The notes under the pieces were generated by a model that saw only the letters and a list, made by a program, of their open reading frames with translations, was not told the DNA's origin and searched no databases. A stretch of 7,891 bases of DNA, from NCBI GenBank assembly GCA_902806395.1, contig CADCWH010000206.1:1-7891 (forward strand). The letters are read 5' to 3'. The position numbers were made by a program, and so were the translations under genes. Each line of letters begins with the position of its first letter. The first letter of the stretch is position 1. Shown here in pieces: positions 1 to 5,586 of this stretch. Source of the stretch: an uncultured Thermomicrobiales bacterium (lineage in GTDB: Bacteria > Chloroflexota > Chloroflexia > Thermomicrobiales > UBA6265).

Positions 1-1
1 A

Positions 2-406
2 CTCCATCGGCGGCTCGAGCCGCGGGGCATTGACCTCCTGGAGATGGTCTATCACCTCGAATACTTCGATGCCGCCATCAAAGGCGATCCCCAGGATGAG
101 CCCAAGAGCAGACCATTCATCCAGGTAAAGGCGCATACGACCGAGGTCGACGTCCGCCACGCGTATCGGCTCCTCATCTCCCAACAGCCGGACCGTCCCC
201 GGGCGATCAAGCCGAAACGTGACACGCTGACGTCGGTGCAGTGTGCCGTCTGGTATGACGATCTCGGCTGGTCACACGAGCAGATCGCCGAGCGGTTCGG
301 GTGGTCGGTCCAGCACCCCGCCGGCTGCAAGCCAAAGTCTGAGGCGGCGCGGCGGCACATCGCGGTGGGACGCGACGTGTTGAACCACAGAAAGGTCGCG
401 GCCTAA
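2..406 (+). CDS. HTH-domain protein, 5' end outside window
   Basis: The frame is open to the left edge of the window. The first ATG (position 44) has GGAG directly abutting it with no spacing, a poor start, so the true start probably lies upstream and this is a 3' part of about 134 residues; if translation does begin at 44 the product is 120 aa. The C-terminal half looks like a sigma-70 region 4 or helix-turn-helix module: from about residue 60 of the 120-aa form, a helix containing VQCAVWYDDLGWS is followed by HEQIAERFGW, a turn, and a basic helix with EAARRHIAVGRDVL. The N-terminal half is not recognised. DNA binding is inferred; no family is named. It lies 117 bp upstream of the excisionase-like gene on the same strand and may be a regulator of the same element or the last gene of the preceding unit. 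Confidence 0.65.
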   Translation, partial: LHRRLEPRGIDLLEMVYHLEYFDAAIKGDPQDEPKSRPFIQVKAHTTEVDVRHAYRLLISQQPDRPRAIKPKRDTLTSVQCAVWYDDLGWSHEQIAERFGWSVQHPAGCKPKSEAARRHIAVGRDVLNHRKVAA

Positions 407-523
407 CTGGGTAAACACACTTAGTCCCTCCCCTATTTCTGCCTTTCAGCCCCCCGCGCCCCTTTTGTACCTTCCAAGCACGGACAGGCCGTAGCTGTCC
501 GGCACGCGCTTGGAGGGAATCAG
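407..523 (+). promoter_or_regulatory. Intergenic leader of the replication cassette
   Basis: This 117-bp gap before the excisionase-like gene begins with a strongly pyrimidine-rich stretch (about 419-470, many C and T runs) and ends in the hairpin described at 474-513. I see no convincing -35/-10 pair. It is the only long gap before the overlapping gene chain, so a promoter for the cassette most likely lies here. That is inference from layout. Confidence 0.3.
474..513 (+). promoter_or_regulatory. Two-tier hairpin overlapping a ribosome-binding site
   Basis: Inner arms CGGACAG (481-487) and CTGTCCG (495-501) are perfectly complementary around a 7-nt loop. Outer arms CCAAGC (474-479) and GCTTGG (508-513) also pair perfectly; they are separated from the inner stem by 1 nt on the left and 6 nt on the right. 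The outer right arm runs into the GGAGGG (512-517) that is the ribosome-binding site of the ATG at 524. As RNA this could partly hide the ribosome-binding site; as DNA the inner repeat could be an operator for a dimeric repressor, perhaps the HTH product encoded next to it. Confidence 0.5.
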
Positions 524-736
524 ATGCGATCAAAACGCACGGACGCCCTGACGCTGACGGTGGATGAAGCGGCGACTCGACTCGGCATTTCGCGCACGCT
601 CGCCTATGAACTCGCGGGGCGCGACGAACTCCCCGTCCCGACCTTCCGCCTGGGTCGGCGCATGGTCGTCTCCCGGGTCGCCCTGGAGCGCGTCCTCGGT
701 CAGACCGCGGCGGACCTCGGTGGGGAGGCGTCGTGA
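524..736 (+). CDS. Excisionase/AlpA-like HTH DNA-binding protein
   Basis: A 70-residue protein with the winged-helix/MerR-like fold typical of excisionase-family and AlpA-type regulators (HTH_17-like). Residues about 10-60 show the family pattern: LTVDEAATRLGISRTLAYEL (first two helices and recognition helix), then a short loop with PVPTFRLGRR (wing) and a helix VSRVALERVLG. The family usually binds DNA to direct excision or to switch on element genes. The start is supported by GGAGGG at 512-517, 6 nt before the ATG. Its TGA (734-736) shares one base with the next ATG, so the two genes are probably translationally coupled. As first gene of the chain it is a natural control gene for the cassette. 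Family assignment is fairly sure; an excision role versus pure transcription control is undecided. Confidence 0.85.
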   Translation: MRSKRTDALTLTVDEAATRLGISRTLAYELAGRDELPVPTFRLGRRMVVSRVALERVLGQTAADLGGEAS

Positions 737-933
737 TGGCAGGGCGCACACCATCTCGGGCGTCCGAAAGCGGGGGTCATCCCGCCGAAGACGACTCCGC
801 ATCTCCCCTCTGGCCTCTCGTCGTGGTCCTAGGGGAGATCGCCGAGCGGGTCACTCGGCAGCGTGGAGAACACGGTCCATTCATCTCCCGCCCCACACCT
901 GGTCACGCCTCAGAGGGGGAGGACGCACGATGA
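736..933 (+). CDS. Small protein of unknown function (65 aa)
   Basis: The ATG at 736 overlaps the preceding TGA by one base and has GGGGAGG (722-728) 7 nt upstream. Its own TGA (931-933) overlaps the ATG of the primase gene as ATGA. These junctions on both sides are the main evidence that it is real. No family is recognised. The N-terminus is polar and acidic (GGHPAEDDS), residues about 25-40 form a hydrophobic to amphipathic segment containing WPLVVVLGEIAERV, and the C-terminus is polar and probably disordered. It could be a small partner of the neighbouring primase or HTH protein, or a translational spacer. Function is unknown. Confidence 0.6.
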   Translation: MAGRTPSRASESGGHPAEDDSASPLWPLVVVLGEIAERVTRQRGEHGPFISRPTPGHASEGEDAR

Positions 934-1994
934 CCGTTGACCCGGACGATCTCCTCGACGCCGATCACGGTTCGGTCGGCGACGACCAATCACTGTGGGA
1001 TACCGGACCAGCCCTGGGGAATCGAGGGCCGCACGCTGTTCTGGAGCCGTTGGTGGCGACTCCAATCGGCGCCGCCCTCGGCATGGCTAGCCGGGGTGGC
1101 CTCGTCTTTCCTGTCCATACCCCGGACGGTGCCGGCGGGTGTAGTTGTCGACGTGCCTGCGACCGCGGGGCCGGTAAGCACCCCCGTACGCATCGCGGCC
1201 TCGTCGACGCGACCACTGACGCCAATGCGATTCGGCACTGGTGGAACAGGTGGCCCGACGCCAACGTCGGCCTGCGGACCGGTGCGATCAGCGGACTCTT
1301 CGTCATCGACGTCGACCCGGAAGGCTACGGGCCGTTCGACGACCTCTGCGAGCGTCATGGCTCGTCGAGCGGGAGTTTGGATACCTGGTTGGCGCGGACG
1401 GGTCGAGAAGGTGCCCATCTCTACCTGCGACACCCGGGTGGTGATATCAGGGTGAAGACGAGCGCCGGGGAGCTCGCGATTGGAGTCGACGTGCGTGGTG
1501 ATGGTGGCTATGTCATCGTGCCCCCCTCCCGGCACGCCAGCGGAACCGACTACGTCTGGGTCCCGGGCTGCGCGCCGGACCAGTGTTCCTTGACCGAGGC
1601 TCCGACTTGGCTCCTGCCCCATGTTATTCAGGATCCGAGAATGGTGAGATCTTCATCGAACCCTTCATCGGGCGGTTCGTCATCCCGCCGGATGTTGCAA
1701 CGCGCCATCGGTGAGGCGATCAGAGAAGGTCAGCGAAACATTGTCCTGGCCTCGCTCGCTGGGTCGATGCGACGACGCGGATTCGGTCGGAACGCCATCA
1801 CGGCCGCGCTGGTGGCCGAGAACGCGGAACGCTGTCGTCCTCCCCTGCGGCCGGACGAGATCGAGGCGATCGCGCGGTCGGTGGCTCGGTATGGTCCCGC
1901 AGCGACGGATGGTTCAGACGGCAGCCCGGCACCGACGGTCCAGGTGGCCGGTTTAGACCTCCCGGTCAGAAGGCGGGGATCGCACCGTGGCTGA
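930..1994 (+). CDS. Primase-polymerase (Prim-Pol with PriCT-like C-terminus)
   Basis: A 354-aa protein; the ATG at 930 (ATGA overlap with the upstream gene) is supported by GGGGGAGG at 915-922. The frame is open further upstream but that part is a shadow of the earlier genes. Domain order: a Cys-rich strand ending in GKHP (residues 71-84, C71, C73, C77) as in many bifunctional primase/polymerases; helix IRHWWNRWPDANVGLRTG (101-118); catalytic DVD (127-129) in LFVIDVDPEG; conserved His163 in GAHLYLRHPGG; the GVDVRGDGGYVIVPPS core (185-200). After a Ser-rich linker (240-253) residues 255-321 resemble the PriCT_1 domain (EGQRNIVLASLAGSMRRRG, then a helix with LRPDEIEAIARSVARY). The family primes and may extend DNA at an element's own origin. 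The 3' end overlaps the ATPase gene by 8 nt. Confidence 0.9.
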   Translation: MTVDPDDLLDADHGSVGDDQSLWDTGPALGNRGPHAVLEPLVATPIGAALGMASRGGLVFPVHTPDGAGGCSCRRACDRGAGKHPRTHRGLVDATTDANAIRHWWNRWPDANVGLRTGAISGLFVIDVDPEGYGPFDDLCERHGSSSGSLDTWLARTGREGAHLYLRHPGGDIRVKTSAGELAIGVDVRGDGGYVIVPPSRHASGTDYVWVPGCAPDQCSLTEAPTWLLPHVIQDPRMVRSSSNPSSGGSSSRRMLQRAIGEAIREGQRNIVLASLAGSMRRRGFGRNAITAALVAENAERCRPPLRPDEIEAIARSVARYGPAATDGSDGSPAPTVQVAGLDLPVRRRGSHRG

Positions 1995-3003
1995 ACCCAT
2001 TGCCGAGACGCGGGAAGTCATCTCCTACGGCGCACTCCTCAGCCGGCACATCGAGCCGCCCCGACCGCTGGTGGAAGGCGTGCTCGACGAGGGCTGCGGG
2101 GCGATCCTCGCCGGACCGCCCAACGTCGGCAAGACGTGGCTCGTGCTGTCCCTGGCCCGGGCGGTCGCGACCGGTTCGCCGTGGCTGGGTCGATTCCCGA
2201 CGGTGCAGGCCGCGGTGGTGCTCTTCGACGAGGAGGGCCATCTTCCCGGGGCCCAGGCTCGCTGCCAGATGTTCGAGGCGGCTGATGCGCTCGCCACCCC
2301 CCCACCGGTGTACTTCTGCGTCGGCCATGGTGTCCGCCTCGACACCCAGGACGGCGTGTCTCACCTCGAGCACATCATCCGTCAATATCGACCGGGCCTG
2401 ACGATCCTGGACAGCCTGACCCGCGTCCATGGTGCCGACGAGAACGACGCCGGCGGGATGGCCGCCGTGTTCGCGGTAGCCAAGACCCTGATGCGCACCT
2501 ACGGGACCGCCTTCCTGTTCACGGACCATCTCCGCAAGAAGTCCCTGATCAACGATCCGGAGGAGATGCTGCGCGGCTCGACCGAGAAACGTGCCTGGCC
2601 GGATGCCATCTTGTTTGCCGCCCCAGGGGATGGGGCGCAGGTCCGCATCACCCACGTGAAGAGCCGCTATGGGCGCCGCCTCGATCCCTTCGGGGTGGAA
2701 CTGGTGATCGATGAAGCGGTGGGCACCGCCACGTTGACCTACGCGGGTACCGTGACCTCCGACGCGGTGACGAAGGGCAACGAGATCGTGGCGGCCATCC
2801 AGTCTCTGAAGGCGCAGCTGGGCGAGGACGGGGCCGACGCCATGACCGTCGCCGCCTGGCTCGATTGTGGCCCGGACATGGTTCGGCGCCACGTGGCCAA
2901 GCTCGTCGAAGCCGGCATCCTGACCAGACGCAAAGTCGCTCCGAGTGCTCGCGGCGGTCCTCCGAAGCAGGTCTTCGACGTCGTCGGGGGTCAGGAGAGA
3001 TGA
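1987..3003 (+). CDS. RepA-like AAA/RecA-fold ATPase (putative replicative helicase)
   Basis: A 338-aa protein with a GTG start at 1987, inside the end of the primase gene; a G-rich weak ribosome-binding sequence precedes it and the next in-frame ATG is too far downstream. Walker A is GPPNVGKT (residues 43-50); an acidic DEEG (81-84) sits where the catalytic glutamate of the AAA_25/RepA group is expected; Walker B is LTILD (138-142); TDHLRK (179-184) fits the sensor His region; RGSTEKRAWPDAIL (196-209) is a typical following motif. The C-terminal part (about 263-332) reads as a winged helix (MTVAAWLDCGPDMVRRHVAKL, EAGILTRRKV), probably DNA binding. With the adjoining Prim-Pol it would form the priming and unwinding pair of an element's replication system. 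ATPase fold is sure; true helicase activity is inferred. Confidence 0.88.
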   Translation: MAEPIAETREVISYGALLSRHIEPPRPLVEGVLDEGCGAILAGPPNVGKTWLVLSLARAVATGSPWLGRFPTVQAAVVLFDEEGHLPGAQARCQMFEAADALATPPPVYFCVGHGVRLDTQDGVSHLEHIIRQYRPGLTILDSLTRVHGADENDAGGMAAVFAVAKTLMRTYGTAFLFTDHLRKKSLINDPEEMLRGSTEKRAWPDAILFAAPGDGAQVRITHVKSRYGRRLDPFGVELVIDEAVGTATLTYAGTVTSDAVTKGNEIVAAIQSLKAQLGEDGADAMTVAAWLDCGPDMVRRHVAKLVEAGILTRRKVAPSARGGPPKQVFDVVGGQER

Positions 3004-3071
3004 CGCTCAAGGAGACAACGGAGGGAGTTAGACGCATCACGCACCTCTTAGGGGGGCAGGAGTGCGGCTAA
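3000..3071 (+). CDS. Possible 23-aa translationally coupled peptide
   Basis: The ATG at 3000 overlaps the ATPase gene's TGA (3001-3003) as ATGA and has AGGAGA immediately upstream (2993-2998). The 23-residue frame (starting MTLKETTEGVRR and ending in TAA) continues the overlap pattern of the cassette. Nothing in the peptide is recognisable, and a frame this short can arise by chance. Reported for its start context only. Confidence 0.25.
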   Translation: MTLKETTEGVRRITHLLGGQECG

Positions 3072-3167
3072 CCGTTTCTGTAGAGATTCAGCGCACGGCG
3101 AGATCAAGAATCGGTCATGTGATCCGTGTTCTCCCTCTCCCCCATCGAAGTCATTCCGTTGCTGAAC

Positions 3168-3174
3168 AAGGAGG
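3168..3174 (+). promoter_or_regulatory. Strong ribosome-binding site deciding the 3184 start
   Basis: AAGGAGG lies 9 nt before the ATG at 3184. It supports the short zinc-ribbon gene over the longer overlapping frame that begins with GTG at 3126, which has no such site. Confidence 0.75.
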
Positions 3175-3183
3175 CGACCAACA

Positions 3184-3363
3184 ATGATCAAGCGGGCGCG
3201 GTGCCGACTCTGCGGGCGAACGTTCGACGCGGACTACGGGGCGGTCGTCGATGGCCGTCGGCGGCTCTGCCCCCGCTGCCGGGGACCGCTGCCCCCGATC
3301 GGTGCGGTGCCGGCGATGGACGAGGGGCTGCTAGTTCAGTCCGACTCGCCGGTGGCGGCGTGA
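3184..3363 (+). CDS. Small zinc-ribbon protein (59 aa)
   Basis: Read from the ATG at 3184, the frame gives a 59-residue protein beginning MIKRARCRLCGRTF with two CxxC pairs: C7/C10 (CRLC) and C29/C32 (CPRC), the knuckle spacing of a compact zinc ribbon. A proline-rich, acidic tail (PLPPIGAVPAMDEG) follows. The ribosome-binding site is strong. Its TGA (3361-3363) overlaps the next gene's GTG (GTGA). A longer 150-codon frame spans this gene in another register, but its N-terminal part there is Arg/Gly/Pro-rich shadow sequence. Small zinc ribbons of this kind in mobile elements usually bind nucleic acid or a protein partner; which one applies here is unknown. Confidence 0.75.
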   Translation: MIKRARCRLCGRTFDADYGAVVDGRRRLCPRCRGPLPPIGAVPAMDEGLLVQSDSPVAA

Positions 3364-3578
3364 GCCGGCGGCTGTGGCGGTGTCGCAACCCGGAGTGCCC
3401 GCAGCGGGGTGGGGCGGTCCTGGGGCGGCTCACCGCCGACGACGGGCTGGTGCTCGACCCGGCGGTGCGGGGCTTCCGTGCCTTTTTCGACACACGACGG
3501 GCGGTGGTGATCTGTCCGTCATGCGAAGCGGCACGTGAGTACCGTGGCAACGCGGTCGTCACGGCCCTGCCCAAGTAA
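3360..3578 (+). CDS. Second small zinc-binding protein (72 aa)
   Basis: A GTG start at 3360 overlaps the previous stop by 4 nt; no separate ribosome-binding site is needed if translation is coupled. The 72-residue product starts MSRRLWRCRNPECPQRGG and carries C8 and C13 (C-x4-C) and C52 and C55 (CPSC, C-x2-C), separated by a 38-residue insert containing LDPAVRGFRAFFDTRR. This is a plausible single zinc site built from two Cys pairs, in an arrangement I do not match to a named family. The same frame is open back to a GTG at 3126, but only the part after 3360 looks coding, because the earlier part lies opposite the better-supported 59-aa gene. It ends in TAA and is the last intact gene before the decayed region. 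Confidence 0.7.
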   Translation: MSRRLWRCRNPECPQRGGAVLGRLTADDGLVLDPAVRGFRAFFDTRRAVVICPSCEAAREYRGNAVVTALPK

Positions 3579-3723
3579 GGGGTCGTCGTTCCGCCGGCGA
3601 ACCGCTCCTCCCTGATCCCTCTTGATCGTAATCAATGGCCGCTCGCGGGGTGACGGGCGGACCTCAGCACTACTCCACGATGTGGCGCACCACCTTGCCG
3701 ACCGCCTCGGGCAGGTGAGCCGA
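3579..3723 (+). other. Gap without a confident gene
   Basis: A plus-strand frame from a TTG at 3622 is open across most of this stretch and has GC-rich third positions (residues such as SALLHDVAHHLADRLGQV), but no ribosome-binding site and no recognisable family. It may be the upstream part of the broken gene at 3724 or simple high-GC noise. No terminator with a T-run was seen after the zinc gene. Confidence 0.3.
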
Positions 3724-3919
3724 ATGGACGCCGAGACGGGGATGGAGAGCAGCAACTTCGTGGTGCGGGCACCCGACGGATCGACACAGACAGCAACTCT
3801 TCCCTCTACGCGGCGCCGGGGCGGAGGACGAGGCGGAGCTGCGGCGGAACCTGGTCGAGGTGCAGAGAGTCGCAGCGGTGTTGATCGCGGGGATCGAGCG
3901 TGCGGGTCGCGAAGAGTAA
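3724..3919 (+). pseudogene. Small gene broken by two apparent -1 frameshifts
   Basis: The ATG at 3724 follows AGGTGAG (3713-3719). Three consecutive segments in successive frames each look coding: MDAETGMESSNFVVRAPDG (3724-3780, first frame), then IDTDSNSSLYAAPG (3780-3821), then AEDEAELRRNLVEVQRVAAV and onward to a TAA (3821-3919). Adding one G at 3778-3779 and one G in the run at 3818-3821 joins them into a 65-aa protein with an acidic middle and an amphipathic C-terminal helix. Both lesions are single-base losses at G runs, so either the gene is decaying or the assembly has homopolymer errors. The product matches no family I know. Confidence 0.45.
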
Positions 3920-4263
3920 ACCGACGATCGAAGTTATGCGCTGGCCGAGCGTCATACTGTCACTTTCGCGTCGGAAGTGACCACCCACCCCCGCCACAGG
4001 CTGTAGGGCCGGTCGAAAGGATGACGGCCTGCATAACCTCAAGTCTGCCCATCAGTCAACGCCACCAGGATGTTCCGGCGAGGCATGTGACCGATGATCG
4101 GGCCGAGCCGGAGCAGGGCTTGACCTACTCGATCGAGCATCGGCTCATCGGCCGATGCGCCGGGATTGACCAACAGCGCACAACCCTTCAACTGCGAACC
4201 ACCATCTCGTCAGCCACCGCCGTGCCAGGGCCTGAGCCTGAGCAGGCGGGATCGTTCGCAGTC
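3920..4263. other. Stretch without recognisable genes
   Basis: No frame here reads as a known protein. The plus-strand frame that runs through it joins the recombinase remnant downstream, and part of the stretch may be the unrecognisable body of that recombinase. The only structure I find is the hairpin at 4137-4158. Confidence 0.4.
4137..4158. repeat. 8-bp perfect inverted repeat
   Basis: GCATCGGC (4137-4144) and GCCGATGC (4151-4158) are exact reverse complements around a 6-nt loop. No T-run follows on either strand, so a classic terminator is unlikely. It lies about 110 bp upstream of the recombinase remnant and could be a leftover recombination or operator site. Confidence 0.4.
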
Positions 4264-4453
4264 CGCGGTAGGCGTAAACCCGTCATGGTCAGCCGAACTA
4301 GCCCGCTGCGAACGCCACAAAGCCGCGTTGGCACTTCACGAGTCCGTTGCCGACGGGCAGACCGACATCAGCACGATCTGCGAGACGTTGGGGATCTCCC
4401 GTGCCAGGCTGTACCGCTACCTCACCCCGGCGGAGCGAGCTCCAACCTCCTGA
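4264..4453 (+). pseudogene. Serine recombinase C-terminal remnant
   Basis: The segment RGRRKPVMV (4264-4290, one frame) is followed in the next frame by SAELARCERHKAALALHES (from 4289) and a helix-turn-helix with ISTICETLGISRARLYRYLT, ending in TGA (4451-4453). This is the layout of the resolvase/invertase C-terminus: a GRxPV-type linker followed by a DNA-binding HTH with a GISRARLYRYL recognition helix. A one-base gain or two-base loss near 4288 separates the parts. The catalytic N-terminal domain with its Ser nucleophile is not recognisable upstream. A continuous 95-codon frame from a TTG at 4166 covers the C-terminal part, but its first half is not family-like. Assignment rests on motif memory, not alignment. 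Confidence 0.5.
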
Positions 4454-4454
4454 C

Positions 4455-4805
4455 GCAGCTTGAGGCGGCCGATAGTGCACGCGACCCGGCTACGGGCCTG
4501 TTAGGCCCCGCGGTCGAAGCGCCCCCCGCCGCGCGCCCCGAATATTCCGGCCGGTGTAGGCCTTCGTTGACCACCCGGTTGGAAAGACGGCCGCCCGTGG
4601 GGACGGGTCGTCTCTCCGAGCTCCCGCAAGGCGGTCGCCTGGGTTGCCTCCTGGCATTGCCCCAACGCGAGCACGAGGGTCACCGGCTCCCCCCAGGCCC
4701 GGCTGCGCGGGCTCGACAGGTCGTCGCCCCCTTCATGGTCCCGGCGGCTCGGGCGTGCGCCCGCACCGTGATGCCGTGCAGGACATTGTGCGTCCAGCCC
4801 AGCCC
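4455..4805 (-). pseudogene. Decayed IS5-type DDE transposase fragment
   Basis: On the minus strand, segments typical of IS5-family transposases appear in the right order but in three frames: HNVLHGITVRAHARAAGTMK (about 4802-4728), then GEPVTLVLALGQCQEATQAT in the next register, then TKAYTGRNIRG, then FDRGA, an in-frame stop (4501-4503), and QARSRVACTIGRLK to about 4455. Compared with family expectation (VDGT, DKGY, NRVER), the first two catalytic Asp positions read H and T and the Glu position reads A, so all three acidic residues appear lost. The N-terminal third is missing. The fragment faces the recombinase remnant tail to tail, with almost no gap. It is clearly non-functional; terminal inverted repeats were not found. 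Confidence 0.55.
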
Positions 4806-4893
4806 CGTGCGGGGTCGCCAAGGTTGTGCCCCTTAGGAGTCGCCATCGCGATGTCGGAGTCGGGATGGCAGAGAGTCGGATCAACGATGACGC

Positions 4894-5586
4894 CTACGAG
4901 ATGTTTGGCAGGACATCAACGTAGAAGCCGTAGGCTGCGACAACGATGAGGAGCACGCCAGACCCCCGCTCGACACCCGTATGATGCCTGGTCAGGAACC
5001 CCGTAATCTGTCGTTGTGCCGGTGCCGCGATGAGCGGCAGCACGACGAGCGGCCAACCAAAACCGAATCCGAACGCGATGAAATAGAGCAGCCCGTCGAG
5101 GAGTGAGCCGACGTCCCCGACTCCGAGCACGAAGGCGCTGATGACGAGCGGGCCGGTGCACGGAAGGGTCATCGGGCCGAGCAGCATCCCGTAGAGGAAC
5201 GCAGTCACGCCGGGGTTGCGCAGCATCGGCACCTGGGCGGTCCTCATCCGGGCGAAGGGGTTCTTCCCGGCGATCATGAGCAGCCCGAGGATCACCACGG
5301 CGCCGAAGATGGCCGGCAGGAGCCAGGCGAAGATCGAGCTGAAGCTCCGGTTGAGCTGGAAGAGGATCGCGCCGAGCGCGACCATGACGGTCACGACGCC
5401 CGCGAAGACGACGAGCCCGAGGAGCGGGCGCCCACGATGAGGTCGTCCGTCCCCGGCCATCCCCCCCAGGAAGGCAATCAGCCCGGGATAGAGCGGAAGC
5501 ACGCAGACGTTGCCGAGGATCGCGCCGTTGCCGAGCACGAACGCTTGGGCATACTCGCTCATCGGCAGGCTAGGTATCGGAGGCAT
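4894..5586 (-). CDS. CcdA/DsbD-like membrane thiol transporter
   Basis: A 230-aa integral membrane protein of the cytochrome c biogenesis CcdA / DsbD transmembrane family, which carries reducing equivalents across the membrane to exported thioredoxin-like proteins. Six hydrophobic segments are visible (about residues 13-41, 55-78, 84-107, 126-152, 160-188, 207-226). The two essential Cys are present: C28 in GNVCVLPLYPG and C143 in LPCTGP. Length is normal for the short CcdA type. The ATG at 5586 overlaps the end of the thioredoxin gene by 17 nt; the alternative ATG at 5562 (MSEYAQAF) would start 7 nt after the thioredoxin stop. Neither has a strong ribosome-binding site, so coupled translation is likely. 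Family is sure; the start is not. Inferred role: reducing the adjacent exported thioredoxin. Confidence 0.9.
   Translation of the reverse strand: MPPIPSLPMSEYAQAFVLGNGAILGNVCVLPLYPGLIAFLGGMAGDGRPHRGRPLLGLVVFAGVVTVMVALGAILFQLNRSFSSIFAWLLPAIFGAVVILGLLMIAGKNPFARMRTAQVPMLRNPGVTAFLYGMLLGPMTLPCTGPLVISAFVLGVGDVGSLLDGLLYFIAFGFGFGWPLVVLPLIAAPAQRQITGFLTRHHTGVERGSGVLLIVVAAYGFYVDVLPNIS

Larger units (their letters stand above)
524..3578 (+). mobile_element. Replication module of a putative integrative element
   Basis: Excisionase-like regulator, 65-aa unknown, Prim-Pol, RepA-like ATPase and small zinc-ribbon genes form one plus-strand block with overlapping junctions. Established knowledge: a small HTH gene beside a Prim-Pol and a RecA-like helicase is the usual replication core of actinobacterial integrative-conjugative elements, some plasmids and phage satellites. 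Not seen here: an intact integrase, att repeats, transfer genes or a clear origin. The boundaries given are those of the gene block, not of the element. Confidence 0.45.

Noticed and set aside
564..929. Upstream extension of the Prim-Pol frame (476-codon version)
   Set aside because: It runs opposite two better-supported small genes, is Arg/Ser-rich shadow sequence, and the ATG at 930 has a strong ribosome-binding site and an ATGA overlap.
1966..2892. 308-codon minus-strand frame opposite the ATPase gene
   Set aside because: High-GC mirror frame; the plus-strand ATPase has all Walker motifs.
3126..3359. N-terminal part of the 150-codon frame over the zinc genes
   Set aside because: No ribosome-binding site at GTG 3126, low-complexity Arg/Gly/Pro content, and a good Cys-paired protein in the overlapping frame.
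4494..4508. Short hairpin GGGCCT/AGGCCC with a 3-nt loop
   Set aside because: Only 6 bp with no T-run, inside the transposase relic; such stems are common by chance at this GC content.
3622..4836. 404-codon plus-strand frame across the middle block
   Set aside because: It stitches together shadow sequence over the recombinase and transposase relics; the family-like parts lie in other frames or on the other strand.
4844..4853. 10-bp palindrome CATCGCGATG downstream of the CcdA gene
   Set aside because: Short, isolated and composed of common high-GC dinucleotides; no second copy seen.
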